Shown here piece after piece: positions 41,047 through 50,459 of a DNA stretch of 55,001 nt. The notes below the pieces were generated by a model. The model searched no databases. It was not told where the DNA came from and worked only from the letters and a program-made list of their open reading frames with translations. The stretch is from contig CABRHX010000014.1 in assembly GCA_902470805.1 (NCBI GenBank), positions 1 through 55,001 on the forward strand, written 5' to 3'. The position numbers and the translations under genes are program-made. The stretch's first letter is position 1, and each line of letters starts with the position of its first letter. The stretch is from an uncultured Collinsella sp. Its GTDB lineage: Bacteria; Actinomycetota; Coriobacteriia; Coriobacteriales; Coriobacteriaceae.

Positions 41047-41724
41047 ATGCTGTACGAGTTTTGTGCCGAGAACTTTGAGCGGGTGCCGGCGGCTATCGAT
41101 GCCGGTGCAAGGCGTATCGAGCTGTGCGACAACCTTGCCGTTGGTGGCACCACGCCTTCGGCCGGCGTTATCAGCGCTACGACCAACTATGTCCACGAGC
41201 ACGATGCACGGGTGATGTGCATGATTCGCCCGCGTGGCGGCGACTTTCACTACGACCAGGACGAGCTGCGTATGATGGAGATGGACCTGGGCCTTGCCGT
41301 AAGCGCCGGCGTTGACGGCTTGGTCTTTGGCTGCTGCAAGCCCTGCGCTGGCGGATGGGCGCTCGACGAACTTACGCTTGGCGCCCTCGTGATGGCTGCG
41401 GGCTGCGCGACCGAGGAATGTAAGCGTGAGCCCATCGACATCACCTTCCACATGGCATTTGACCAGCTCTCGCCCGAGGCTCAGCTCGATGCGATTGATA
41501 CACTTGCCGACTGCGGCGTTACGCGCATCCTCACGCATGGCGGCGCTGCCGGTACGTCGATCGAGGATAATTTCGATCACCTGGCTCGTTTAATCGAGTA
41601 TGCGGGTGATCGTTTGACCATCCTTCCCGGCGGCGGCATCACTACGGCAAATCGCGACGCGGTCGCGGCGGCGCTAGACGTCTCCGAGCTCCATGGCACC
41701 AAGATCGTGCCGCTGGAGGTATAA
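41047..41724 (+). CDS. cutC: CutC family protein
   Basis: The 225-residue protein has the CutC TIM-barrel features: YEFCAENFERVPAAIDAGA, RIELCDNLAVGGTTPS, MCMIRPRGGDFHY, TFHMAFDQ and RILTHGGAAGTS. CutC was linked to copper tolerance in E. coli, but its biochemical role remains unclear. ATG 41047 follows GGGGGTC; a long in-frame extension upstream crosses the terminator and palindrome and is rejected. It is 3 bases from the GalT-like gene and probably co-translated. Confidence 0.9.
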   Translation: MLYEFCAENFERVPAAIDAGARRIELCDNLAVGGTTPSAGVISATTNYVHEHDARVMCMIRPRGGDFHYDQDELRMMEMDLGLAVSAGVDGLVFGCCKPCAGGWALDELTLGALVMAAGCATEECKREPIDITFHMAFDQLSPEAQLDAIDTLADCGVTRILTHGGAAGTSIEDNFDHLARLIEYAGDRLTILPGGGITTANRDAVAAALDVSELHGTKIVPLEV

Positions 41725-41727
41725 CCC

Positions 41728-42525
41728 GTGGCGCTGGTATTCGATGTTCAGCAGGCGAGCGGCAAGCCCGACGACAACCGTCGCCCCGGTACCGCGTGTC
41801 CCTTTTGCAACACGGAGGGGCTCACCAACATCATCCAGCGCGACGGTGACTGCATCTGGCTCGAGAATAAGTTCAAGACCCTGCGCGCCACCCGTCAAAC
41901 CGTGCTGATCGAGTCGGCCGATCACGATGCCGACCTGGTGACCTATGAGCCGGATGAACTCCACCATGTGATGCGGTTTGCCCTGGGTTGCTGGCAGCAG
42001 ATGATCGATTCACAGCAGTATCGAAGCGTGCTCATGTACAAGAACAAGGGTCCGCTCTCGGGCGGTAGCCTCGTTCATCCGCACATGCAGATTGTGGGTT
42101 TGGAGCAGGAAGACGGCTATGCTTCGCTGGCTTCCGCCAATTTCGAAGGCATCAATGTCTGGCAACAGGGGAGGATCTCGGCCAACATCTCAACCGAACC
42201 CATCATGGGGTTCTTTGAGATCAACATTTCAGCCCCGCAGGGAATCGCCGCCAGCGATGACACGAGAGATCAAGCCGAGGCGGATCTCTTCGCCGATGCA
42301 ATCCAGGTAGCTCTGCGCTATATCCTGAACGAGCACCACGGTGGTCGCGCAGAGTCGTATAACCTGTTCTTCTATCACCTGGGCGGTCGGACCATTGCCA
42401 AGGCGCTGCCGCGTTGGGTGGTTTCGCCCTACTTTGTCGGCTATCGTTTGGCCCAGGTCAATGCTGAGACAACGCTCGATATCGATGCTGAGCGCCTGCG
42501 TGCGCATCTGGAAACGCTCGTATAG
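41728..42525 (+). CDS. DUF4931 / galactose-1-phosphate uridylyltransferase-like protein
   Basis: The 265-residue protein has an N-terminal CxxC (TACPFCNTEGL, zinc-like) and the nucleotidyltransfer signature GGSLVHPHMQIVGLE, similar to the HPHxQ active site of GalT in the HIT superfamily. It lacks the length of true GalT (about 340-500 residues), so the substrate may differ from UDP-glucose/galactose-1-phosphate. GTG 41728 starts three bases after the cutC stop with no strong ribosome site, suggesting coupling to cutC. Confidence 0.78.
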   Translation: MALVFDVQQASGKPDDNRRPGTACPFCNTEGLTNIIQRDGDCIWLENKFKTLRATRQTVLIESADHDADLVTYEPDELHHVMRFALGCWQQMIDSQQYRSVLMYKNKGPLSGGSLVHPHMQIVGLEQEDGYASLASANFEGINVWQQGRISANISTEPIMGFFEINISAPQGIAASDDTRDQAEADLFADAIQVALRYILNEHHGGRAESYNLFFYHLGGRTIAKALPRWVVSPYFVGYRLAQVNAETTLDIDAERLRAHLETLV

Positions 42526-42555
42526 CAAGACTAACACCCGCGTAATGCGGACAGT

Positions 42556-43554
42556 CTAGCGTGCCATGGCGTCGCGGCCGGCTTCGACGCGCTTGCGCTG
42601 GGCGGCGCGCTCCTCGCCGGTCAGACGCTCAAAGAGATGCCCGACAAGCGAGGCGAGTACCTGCTGAAACAGCGTTCCGCACATGACGGGAAACACGACT
42701 TCGCCCGGAAAGTACTGCGTGGCGATGACGGCGCCCGAAGAGATGTTACGCATGCCGCAGGTAAAGCACATGGTGGTCGTCTCGCTATATGGCAGATGCA
42801 GCGCATGGGCGACCAGAAAACCGACGACAAAGCCACTGATGGCGAAGACCAAAATAAAGAGGGCGACTTCCAGGCGCACCGCGTTCATGTGCAGCACGTA
42901 CTCGCTCATGGCGGTGGAGTTGGAGGCGATAACGCCCATCATCATGAATTTGCAGGCGGGCGAGAGCACGGGGGAGAGCTTCTCGTGTCCCCATCCACGC
43001 GTGAGCTCGTTGATCACGATGCCGAGCACGGCGGGGATGGCGATCATAAAGGCCATGTCTTGCATCATGCTCGGCACATCGATCGAGACGGTGGCACCCA
43101 GCAAGAGCTTAAGCGTGAGCGGAATCGTCACAGGGGAGATAACCGAGGACGTCAGGATGATGGTGAGCGCGAGCGGGCCGTTGCCGCCGAACATGCTGAT
43201 CCACATAAAAGCGGTGACGGCCACGGGCACGCTGTACTCGAGCACGATGCCGCAGACAAGGTTGGGGTTGGAGCCAAAGAAGAGTGACCCTATGGCATAC
43301 GCCGCGATGGGAATAAGCACTGCCGAGACCAGCAGCGCCAGAATCAGGTGCAGCGGACGGTGGAACACCTCGGCTACCTGGTGAAAAGTGTTGCTGAGCG
43401 CGCCCTGAAACGTCATAAAGGCGAAGAGGGCGGGAACAATGGGCTTGAGCACGCCGATCTGCTGGGGAAAGAGCACGCCGAGCGCCACGCAAATCGGAAC
43501 GATGATCTGCATATGCCCCGCGAGGAACTTTCCCAGTCCAACCCATTGCTTCAT
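42556..43554 (-). CDS. Bile acid:sodium symporter (BASS) family transporter
   Basis: The 332-residue protein has nine or ten membrane segments and the BASS/ArsB-like pattern (LKPIVPALFAFMTFQGAL, CGIVLEYSVPVAVTAF, FTCGMRNISSGAVIA, with a conserved GMRN motif in the sodium-site half). Substrates range from bile acids to pantoate and other organic anions and cannot be read here. ATG 43554 has only a weak site (AGAGCAT region). It is convergent with the GalT-like gene, with 30 bases between stops, and divergent from recJ. Confidence 0.82.
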   Translation of the reverse strand: MKQWVGLGKFLAGHMQIIVPICVALGVLFPQQIGVLKPIVPALFAFMTFQGALSNTFHQVAEVFHRPLHLILALLVSAVLIPIAAYAIGSLFFGSNPNLVCGIVLEYSVPVAVTAFMWISMFGGNGPLALTIILTSSVISPVTIPLTLKLLLGATVSIDVPSMMQDMAFMIAIPAVLGIVINELTRGWGHEKLSPVLSPACKFMMMGVIASNSTAMSEYVLHMNAVRLEVALFILVFAISGFVVGFLVAHALHLPYSETTTMCFTCGMRNISSGAVIATQYFPGEVVFPVMCGTLFQQVLASLVGHLFERLTGEERAAQRKRVEAGRDAMAR

Positions 43555-43694
43555 ATGCTCTTGTGACTCCCTTTGCTCGTGAATCCGTTTTGAATGGATA
43601 TGCTAGACGCTCGCATGCGTCCGTGTGGCTGAAACGCTCGATTATTTCGAGGCTATTACCGCCCTCGTTTATCGAAACCACGGCGTGCTGGATG

Positions 43695-43721
43695 TTGTGC
43701 GTCCGCGCTGCACGGTATAAT
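43695..43721 (+). promoter_or_regulatory. Promoter for the recJ-rel operon
   Basis: A perfect TATAAT (43716-43721) has TTGTGC 15 bases upstream. It lies about 110 bases before recJ in the 223-base gap after the divergent BASS gene. Confidence 0.55.
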
Positions 43722-43777
43722 AAATCCGTTCAACAGATCTGCCTGCCGAAGCGGGCATGCACAGAGGACTCATCGCT

Positions 43778-43843
43778 ATGAACCGTGAGAGGTATCGCGG
43801 CGACCTGCCCCTATCGGGGGTGGGCGCCTATGTCATCGCTTAA
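43778..43843 (+). CDS. Possible 21-codon leader peptide overlapping the recJ start
   Basis: ATG 43778, preceded by AGAGGA, opens a 21-codon frame (MNRERYRGDLPLSGVGAYVI and one more residue) ending at TAA 43841-43843, 14 bases inside recJ. Its termination so close to the recJ ATG would allow coupled re-initiation. It may instead be a chance frame. Confidence 0.3.
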   Translation: MNRERYRGDLPLSGVGAYVIA

Positions 43844-46800
43844 GACGACGCATCGCTGGGCGGTCGCTCAGCAAAACCCCGAGCTCGAAAAGGAGCTTTC
43901 GGCTGGTCTGGGCATTCCCGGGCTGGTGGCGCGCATTATGGTTGCGCACGGCATTACATCCATCGAGGAAGGCCAATTGTTTTTGACGCCTTCGCTCGAT
44001 CGCGACTGGGCCGACCCACTCATTATCCCGGGCATGTCGGTCGTTGCCGACCGCGTCGAGCGTGCTATTCGCAACCACGAGCACATTGCAGTCTTTGGCG
44101 ATTTTGACGTTGACGGTATTACGTCGACCTGCCTGTTGACCGAGGCGCTGCGCACGTTTGGCGCCGATGTCACGCCGTTTATTCCGCATCGCTTTGATGA
44201 GGGCTACGGTCTTTCGCGCGCGGCGCTCGACCGCGTTAACGAGCTCGCTCGCCCCCAGCTGATCGTGACCGTCGATAACGGCATTGCCGCCAAGGAAGAG
44301 GTTTCCTATCTGAAGAGTCTGGGGATCGATTTGGTGGTCACGGACCATCACGAGCCCTCCGATCAGGTGCCGCAGGGCGTACCCCTGACCGACCCTAAGC
44401 TCGATGACGATGGTCCTTCGCGTGAGCTTGCCGGTGCCGGCGTGGCACTCAAGTTGGTGCAAGTCCTGGGCGAACGTCTGGGCAAGCCGTCGTATTGGCG
44501 TTCGCTAATCGAGGTCGCGGCGCTGGGCACCGTGTCCGACATGATGCCGCTCACGCCCGAGAATCGCGCGCTGGTTGCCGAGGGCATCCAGCAGATGCGC
44601 GTAACCGCTCGCCCGGGCTATATCGCGCTTGCCGCGCTCGCCAAGGCGGACCTTTCGAGCATTACGGCGGATGGCCTGTCATTCTCGCTCATTCCCCGCT
44701 TAAACGCTGCCGGTCGCATGGCTGATCCCAAGCTGGCGCTCGACCTGCTGCTTGCCCGCGATCCCATCGAAGCAAGCGCACTGGCGGCTGAGCTCGAGGA
44801 AATCAACCGCCAGCGCCGTGAGATCGAGGCGGAGCTCACGCGCGATGCCATGGCAAAGGTCGAGGAGACCTATGACGGCGGACGCGCGATCGTCGTGGGC
44901 GGCGAAGGTTGGCACGAGGGCGTCAAGGGCATCGTGGCAAGCCGTCTGACCAACCGCTACCACGTGCCGGCGCTGCTGTTCTCGATCGAGGACGGTATCG
45001 CGCGCGGCTCTGGTCGCTCGGTGGGCAAAGTTAACCTGTTTGACGCCATCGAACGCTGTTCCGACCTGATGATTCGTCGCGGCGGACATGCCGGTGCGGT
45101 GGGTGTGACCATCGAGGCATCCAAGCTCGATGAGTTCCGCCGTCGCCTTTCCGTCGTGTTGTCCGAGCTTCCCGCCGAGGACTTTGAGGACACCGACGAG
45201 GTTGCCGCCACGGTCGACCTTTCCGAATTGAATATCGAGACCATCGAGCAGATTTCCCGCCTTGAGCCGTTTGGCCAGGGTAATAAGGTGCCGCTGCTGG
45301 CTGCCGAGGGCGTGACGATGTGTGATCGCGCCGTGGTGGGTAAGACCGGCGAGCACATGCGCTTTGTGGCGACCGATGGCGCCGCGAGTGTGCCGGCTAT
45401 TATGTTCCGCGTGCCGCAAATCGATAAGCTCATCAACTGCGATAGCGCTGTCGACTTGGTGTTCGAGGCCGTTGCCGAGCATTGGCAGGGTCGTGTGAAG
45501 CCCAAGCTCATGGTCAAGGATGTTCTGGTCCGCGATAGCACGCTGCCTAGCGTCGACGATCCGGCATGCGAGCTTCGTCGTGGCGTGCAGCCGGCGGACT
45601 CCGATCTGCGCCTGGAGTCGCGCAAGCGCGAGACGCTCGCCCAGCTTTCCTATACCGAGCTCACGCGCTCGCTTATCCATAGCTTTATCGGATCGAACCA
45701 GCCGCACCGCGCACAGGTTGAGGCGCTCGATGCCCTGGCCGATCACCAAAGTGTTCTGGCCGTTATGGGAACGGGGCGCGGCAAGTCGCTCATCTTCCAT
45801 GTGCATGCCGCGCGTGAGGCGGTGCTTCGCGGACGCGCGAGCATCTTTGTCTATCCGCTGCGTGCGCTTGTTGCCGACCAGGCCTATCACCTCTCGTCGA
45901 CGATGGCAGCGCTCGGTATTGGCGTTGGCGTGCTGACCGGCGAGACCGTGGAGGCGGCGCGCGATGACGTGTTTGCCGGCTTGGCTTCGGGCCGCACCGG
46001 CATCGTGCTCACGACGCCCGAGTTCCTGTCCATTCACCGCGACCGCTTTGCGCGTTCGGGGCGCATCGGTTTTGTCGTTATCGATGAGGCGCATCATGCC
46101 GGTCTTGCCAAGGGCGGCGACCGGAGCGCATACCTCGACATGCCCGATATCCTCAAAGCCCTGGGCGATCCGGTCGTTATGGCGGCGACGGCCACCGCGA
46201 CGGCTCCGGTCGTTGCGGAGCTTGCCCGCGTGCTGCCGATTACCCGTACGGTGGTCGACGAGACCGTGCGCGAGAACTTGCAGCTCGAGGACGACCGCGA
46301 TCTTGCGAGCCGCGAAAACCGTTTGGTGTCGATTGTGGCGACGGGGGAAAAGACCGTCATCTACGTCAATTCGCGCGACCAGTCCGTGGCGCTCGCCAAG
46401 ACGTTGCGCAAGCGTGTGCCCGATTGCGCAACCCATATCGCGTTCTATAACGCGGGGCTTGCGCGTTCCGATCGCCGTCGCGTGGAGGAAGCATTCCGAG
46501 ACGGAAGCCTCAGCTGCATCGTCTCGACATCTGCCTTTGGCGAGGGCGTCAACCTGCCCGATATCCGCCATGTCGTGCTCTATCACATGCCGTTTGGCGG
46601 CATTGAGTTTAACCAGATGAGCGGCCGCGCCGGTCGCGATGGCCAGCCCGCCGTGATCCATCTGCTCTATTCGTCGCGCGACGCCCGCATTAACGAGCGC
46701 CTGCTCGACTGCTATGCGCCCGAGCGCGACGAGCTCGTCACGCTCTATCGCGCGCTGCAGACCATGTGGCGCTCCAACCGCGGCAAGACGGGGGACGATT

Positions 46801-47117
46801 CCTTTAGCGCGAGCGATATCGACATCGCGCAGATGTGCCTTGCCATCGATGCTCGCACGCCGGTCGACGAGCGTTCGGTGGAAAGCGGCCTGGGAATCTT
46901 CGAAGAGCTTGGTTTCTGTCGAGTTTCGGGGTTTGACGACACTCGTCGTATCGCGATGGCCGAAAACCCCGGCCGCGTGCAATTGAGCAGGTCAATTCGC
47001 TATTTGGAGGGCTTGCGCTCGCGCATGGAGTTCTCGGCTTTCCGGAGCTGGGCGCTCGATTCGTGCGCTTCTGATATGCTAGCCAAAGTTAACCGCCCGA
47101 TCGTACCGCGGGCCTAG
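43830..47117 (+). CDS. recJ: RecJ single-strand exonuclease fused to a RecQ-like SF2 helicase
   Basis: The 1095-residue protein joins two enzymes. The N-terminal RecJ part (about 1-570) has the DHH motifs GDFDVDGITST (90-100) and TDHHEPSD (171-178), RLNAAGRM and the DHHA1-like RRGGHAGAVGVT, then an OB-like region. A complete helicase follows (about 610-1080): MGTGRGKSLIF (about 646-656), VIDEAHHA (750-757), ATATATA, STSAFGEGVNLPD and MSGRAGRDGQ (930-939). No RQC or HRDC domain is seen. The fusion predicts coupled unwinding and 5'-3' degradation in recombination repair. ATG 43830 with GGGGG upstream is preferred; GTG 43785 is an alternative. It is 15 bases from rel. Confidence 0.92.
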   Translation: MSSLKTTHRWAVAQQNPELEKELSAGLGIPGLVARIMVAHGITSIEEGQLFLTPSLDRDWADPLIIPGMSVVADRVERAIRNHEHIAVFGDFDVDGITSTCLLTEALRTFGADVTPFIPHRFDEGYGLSRAALDRVNELARPQLIVTVDNGIAAKEEVSYLKSLGIDLVVTDHHEPSDQVPQGVPLTDPKLDDDGPSRELAGAGVALKLVQVLGERLGKPSYWRSLIEVAALGTVSDMMPLTPENRALVAEGIQQMRVTARPGYIALAALAKADLSSITADGLSFSLIPRLNAAGRMADPKLALDLLLARDPIEASALAAELEEINRQRREIEAELTRDAMAKVEETYDGGRAIVVGGEGWHEGVKGIVASRLTNRYHVPALLFSIEDGIARGSGRSVGKVNLFDAIERCSDLMIRRGGHAGAVGVTIEASKLDEFRRRLSVVLSELPAEDFEDTDEVAATVDLSELNIETIEQISRLEPFGQGNKVPLLAAEGVTMCDRAVVGKTGEHMRFVATDGAASVPAIMFRVPQIDKLINCDSAVDLVFEAVAEHWQGRVKPKLMVKDVLVRDSTLPSVDDPACELRRGVQPADSDLRLESRKRETLAQLSYTELTRSLIHSFIGSNQPHRAQVEALDALADHQSVLAVMGTGRGKSLIFHVHAAREAVLRGRASIFVYPLRALVADQAYHLSSTMAALGIGVGVLTGETVEAARDDVFAGLASGRTGIVLTTPEFLSIHRDRFARSGRIGFVVIDEAHHAGLAKGGDRSAYLDMPDILKALGDPVVMAATATATAPVVAELARVLPITRTVVDETVRENLQLEDDRDLASRENRLVSIVATGEKTVIYVNSRDQSVALAKTLRKRVPDCATHIAFYNAGLARSDRRRVEEAFRDGSLSCIVSTSAFGEGVNLPDIRHVVLYHMPFGGIEFNQMSGRAGRDGQPAVIHLLYSSRDARINERLLDCYAPERDELVTLYRALQTMWRSNRGKTGDDSFSASDIDIAQMCLAIDARTPVDERSVESGLGIFEELGFCRVSGFDDTRRIAMAENPGRVQLSRSIRYLEGLRSRMEFSAFRSWALDSCASDMLAKVNRPIVPRA

Positions 47118-47132
47118 GGGAAGGGGACCTCG

Positions 47133-49493
47133 ATGGATGCCGCAGCCCGTACCGCCCATGATTCCACCCTCCAGCCGTTTTCGGAGATGGAGCACTATAA
47201 GCATGCCGATGAGCTGCCGCCCGAGATTATGGCGGACAGCTACGACAAGCTGGAGCGCCTGTGCCTCAAATATATGAATGAGGACGACTTTTCTAAGGTT
47301 GAGCAGGCCTACTGCTTTGCCGCCGAGAAGCACTGCAACCAAAAGCGCCGCTCGGGTGAGATGTACATCAACCATCCTGTCGAGGTGGCTATCATTCTGG
47401 CCGATCTCAAGATGGATTGTGACGTGGTGTGCGCCGCGCTGCTGCACGATACCGTCGAGGATACCGAGACCTCGCTCACCGATGTTTCCGGCCTGTTTGG
47501 CGATACGGTGGCCGAGCTCGTCGATGGCGTGACCAAGCTCACCAACATCGAAGTCGACAGCATGGACGAGAAACAGGCGCTCACGCTGCGCAAGATGTTC
47601 CTCGCCATGTCCAAGGACATTCGCGTCATCATCGTTAAACTTGCCGACCGTCTGCACAACATGCGAACGCTGGCAGCCCTGCGCGAGGATCGTCGCCTGT
47701 TTAAGGCTCGCGAGACCATGGACGTGTACGCGCCCTTGGCCGACCGCCTGGGCATGAGCTCTATTAAGTGGGAGCTCGAGGACCTGTCCTTCTTCTACCT
47801 GGAGCCCGATGCCTACCAGCGCATCGCGCGCATGGTGGCTGAGTCACGCGAGGTCCGCGAGCGCTACCTTGCCGAGACCATCAAGACGCTTACCGATGAG
47901 CTCAACCGCATTGGTCTGGAGGACTTCCAGATCAACGGCCGCTCCAAGCACTATTGGTCCATCTACCAAAAGATGAAGCGCAAGGGCAAGGAGTTCTCCG
48001 AGATCTACGACCTGGTGGCGCTGCGCGTAATTACCCATTCGGTGCGCGATTGCTACTCCACGCTCGGTGCGGTGCATACGCTGTGGCACCCCATGCCTGG
48101 TCGCTTTAAAGACTATATCGCCATGCCCAAGGTCAATAACTACCAGTCGCTCCACACGACGGTCATCGGCCCCACGGCTCGTCCGCTCGAGATTCAGATT
48201 CGAACCTACGAGATGCATGAGCAGGCCGAGTACGGCATTGCCGCCCACTGGCTATATAAGAAGTCGGGCGGATCGTCTGCTTCCAAGACCAATGACGCTC
48301 AACGTTTGGACGACCAGATCAACTGGCTCAAGCATTCGCTCGATTGGGCGGCTTCCGACGAGATTACCGATGCCAAGGAATACCTGCACTCGCTGAAGGT
48401 CGATCTGTTCGATCAGGAGATCTTTGTCTTCACGCCCAAAGGCGAGGTCATGGCGCTTCGTGCTGGCTCCACGCCGCTCGACTTTGCCTATGCCGTTCAT
48501 ACCGAGGTGGGAAACCATTGCGTCGGCGCCAAAATCAACGGTGCGGTGGCTCCGCTCACGCACGAGATCAAGACGGGCGACCGCGTTGAAATCCTGACTA
48601 ACAAGAGTTCCAAGCCGTCGCGCGATTGGCTCAAGATCGTTAAGACACCTTCCGCCAAGTCAAAGATCCGCCGCTATTTTGCCGCTGCGACCAAGGACGA
48701 CGACGCTGCCGCCGGTCGCGATATGCTGGCCAAGGACCTGCGTAAGCGTGGCTATGGCATTTCTACGCCGCGTTCGACGCGTGCACTCAACGCCGTGGCG
48801 GAGCAGTTTAACTTCAAGCAGCTCGAGGACCTGTTTGCCGCCGTCGGCGCCGGCAAGGTTGCCCCGCGCGCTGTGGGCAATAAGGTCGAGCAAATCTTGG
48901 ACCCCAAGCCCGAGGAACAGCTCACCAAGGCCGAGGCTATCGCCGAGGTCGTGAAGCAGCCCGCTCGCGGCTCCAACCGCAAGCCGCAAAAGCGCGGCAA
49001 GAGCGCCAGTAACGGCATTATCGTCAAGGGCGAGAGCAACAGCGGCCTGCTGGTCCGTCTGGCTCATTGCTGCAACCCCGTGACGGGTGACGACATCGTC
49101 GGCTTCATCACGCGCGGTCGTGGCGTTTCGGTGCATCGCGCCAACTGCCCCAACGTCAAGGGTCTTATGGAACATCCCGAGCGCATGATCGATGTGGAGT
49201 GGGACGGCGCTGCCGACACCCTCTTCCAGGTCGAGATCGTGGTCGAGTGCCTGGACCGCATGGGCCTGCTCAAGGATGTCACCATTGCCATTGGCGATGC
49301 GGGCGGCAATATCCTTTCTGCCGCCACATCGACCAACCGCGAGGGTATTGCAACCCTGCGCTTCATGGTCGAGATCTCGGACGCGAGCGGTCTGGATCCG
49401 CTGCTGGCTTCCATCAGCAGTGTCGATTCGGTCTACGACGCTCGCCGTCTTATGCCCGGCGAAGGCGGAGCTCAGCTCAAACGCCGTGTGTAG
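47133..49493 (+). CDS. rel: Bifunctional (p)ppGpp synthetase/hydrolase Rel
   Basis: The 786-residue Rel protein controls the stringent response. In order it has an HD hydrolase domain (HPVEVAIILADLK, LLHDTVEDTE, about 75-150), the synthetase (YDLVALRVITHS, MPKVNNYQSLHTTVIGP, about 260-370), a TGS domain (EIFVFTPKGEVMALRAGSTP, about 430-490), a zinc/CC-type region with LAHCCNPVTGDDIVGF, and a C-terminal ACT domain. The hydrolase and synthetase motifs look intact, so it should both make and degrade the alarmone. ATG 47133 follows GGGAAGGGGA; it is 15 bases from recJ and probably in its operon. Confidence 0.95.
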   Translation: MDAAARTAHDSTLQPFSEMEHYKHADELPPEIMADSYDKLERLCLKYMNEDDFSKVEQAYCFAAEKHCNQKRRSGEMYINHPVEVAIILADLKMDCDVVCAALLHDTVEDTETSLTDVSGLFGDTVAELVDGVTKLTNIEVDSMDEKQALTLRKMFLAMSKDIRVIIVKLADRLHNMRTLAALREDRRLFKARETMDVYAPLADRLGMSSIKWELEDLSFFYLEPDAYQRIARMVAESREVRERYLAETIKTLTDELNRIGLEDFQINGRSKHYWSIYQKMKRKGKEFSEIYDLVALRVITHSVRDCYSTLGAVHTLWHPMPGRFKDYIAMPKVNNYQSLHTTVIGPTARPLEIQIRTYEMHEQAEYGIAAHWLYKKSGGSSASKTNDAQRLDDQINWLKHSLDWAASDEITDAKEYLHSLKVDLFDQEIFVFTPKGEVMALRAGSTPLDFAYAVHTEVGNHCVGAKINGAVAPLTHEIKTGDRVEILTNKSSKPSRDWLKIVKTPSAKSKIRRYFAAATKDDDAAAGRDMLAKDLRKRGYGISTPRSTRALNAVAEQFNFKQLEDLFAAVGAGKVAPRAVGNKVEQILDPKPEEQLTKAEAIAEVVKQPARGSNRKPQKRGKSASNGIIVKGESNSGLLVRLAHCCNPVTGDDIVGFITRGRGVSVHRANCPNVKGLMEHPERMIDVEWDGAADTLFQVEIVVECLDRMGLLKDVTIAIGDAGGNILSAATSTNREGIATLRFMVEISDASGLDPLLASISSVDSVYDARRLMPGEGGAQLKRRV

Positions 49494-49527
49494 GTGCGAG
49501 AGCCTCTCAGCATCATAGATATTGGTT

Positions 49528-49566
49528 ACGTTCGAGGCATCGTTTGGTGCCTCGAACGTATTTTAG
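49528..49566 (+). terminator. Intrinsic terminator after rel
   Basis: ACGTTCGAGGCA (49528-49539) pairs perfectly with TGCCTCGAACGT (49548-49559) around an 8-base loop, followed by ATTTTAG. It lies 15 bases before the start of the MBL gene, so the MBL gene is expressed by read-through or from a nearby promoter. Confidence 0.75.
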
Positions 49567-49581
49567 AAGGAGGGTATGCGC

Positions 49582-50265
49582 ATGGGCGATATGACTTTGG
49601 ACCTGACACCCCGAGGTGCGGCTTCGATTGAGACACTCGTCAACGGCCCGATTCAGACCAACAGCTACGCCGTGATTTCGAATGACGAGTGCTTAATCGT
49701 CGATCCGGCGTGGGAGGGCGAGCGTCTTGTGGAGCATATCCGCACCGCGCATCCCGAGGTGCGCGTACTCGGCTCTGTCTGCACGCACGGTCATGCCGAC
49801 CATGTTGGCGGGGTTGCCGGGGTTCGAGCTGTCGTTGGCGACAGCGCACTATATGAGTTGTGCGCTAAGGACGTGACGGTACCTCGCGCAAATATCGAGG
49901 AGCAGCGCGCCATGTGGGGTATCGAGACGCCCGATCCGGGTGAGCCGACGCGCTTGCTTGCCGAGGGCGATACAATCGAGGTGGGCGACGTCTGTCTGCA
50001 GGTGATCGAGACGCCGGGGCATACGCCGGGCGGCATCGTCCTGTTCGCCGCGACCGAGCAGGGGAACATCGCCTTTGTGGGCGACACGCTTTTCCCGGGC
50101 AGTCACGGTCGTACCGATCTTTCCGGCGGTGACGAGGCGGCGATTATGCGCTCGCTCTCCAAACTTGCCAAGACGCTTCCGCCCGATACCGTTTGCTTGA
50201 CGGGCCATGGCGATTCGACCACGATGGCGCGCGAACTTATGCAGAACCCGTTTATGCAGATGTAG
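49582..50265 (+). CDS. MBL-fold metallohydrolase (glyoxalase II-like)
   Basis: The 227-residue protein has the metallo-beta-lactamase metal ligands: THGHADHVGGVAG, PGHTPGGIV, FVGDTLFPGSHGRTDL and LTGHGDSTTM. It resembles small glyoxalase-II-like hydrolases that act on thioesters or phosphorylated compounds. The usual neighbour after rel, dtd, is absent. ATG 49582 is chosen because AAGGAGGG lies 7 bases upstream; ATG 49576 touches that site and ATG 49591 is further away. Confidence 0.87.
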   Translation: MGDMTLDLTPRGAASIETLVNGPIQTNSYAVISNDECLIVDPAWEGERLVEHIRTAHPEVRVLGSVCTHGHADHVGGVAGVRAVVGDSALYELCAKDVTVPRANIEEQRAMWGIETPDPGEPTRLLAEGDTIEVGDVCLQVIETPGHTPGGIVLFAATEQGNIAFVGDTLFPGSHGRTDLSGGDEAAIMRSLSKLAKTLPPDTVCLTGHGDSTTMARELMQNPFMQM

Positions 50266-50411
50266 GCTCGAAGCCGTCGTCCGAACCACGAAGACCGCTC
50301 AATCGTCAAGCTATTTTCCCCAGTGGGTCGATTCTGTGGGGCAAACGGTCAAAATTTGTCCAATCGGATGGTATTCGTGAACAAACGAACGTTTATGCTC
50401 GGGTATGTCGT

Positions 50412-50419
50412 GGTAAAAT
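50412..50419 (+). promoter_or_regulatory. Extended -10 promoter of fba
   Basis: TGG precedes TAAAAT (50414-50419), an extended -10 about 40 bases before the fba ATG. The -35 region is weak. Confidence 0.45.
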
Positions 50420-50459
50420 CTCAGGCGTTATCGGAGCAACCTTACAGGAGGTTTCTTTT

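Noticed and set aside
44700..46982. A 760-codon minus-strand frame opposite recJ
   Set aside because: It is a shadow of the recJ-helicase fusion, whose motifs are clear on the plus strand.
50193..50459. N-terminal extension of fba into the MBL gene
   Set aside because: Aldolase starts at MLVNAADML with a strong ribosome site, and the upstream part has no similarity to the family.
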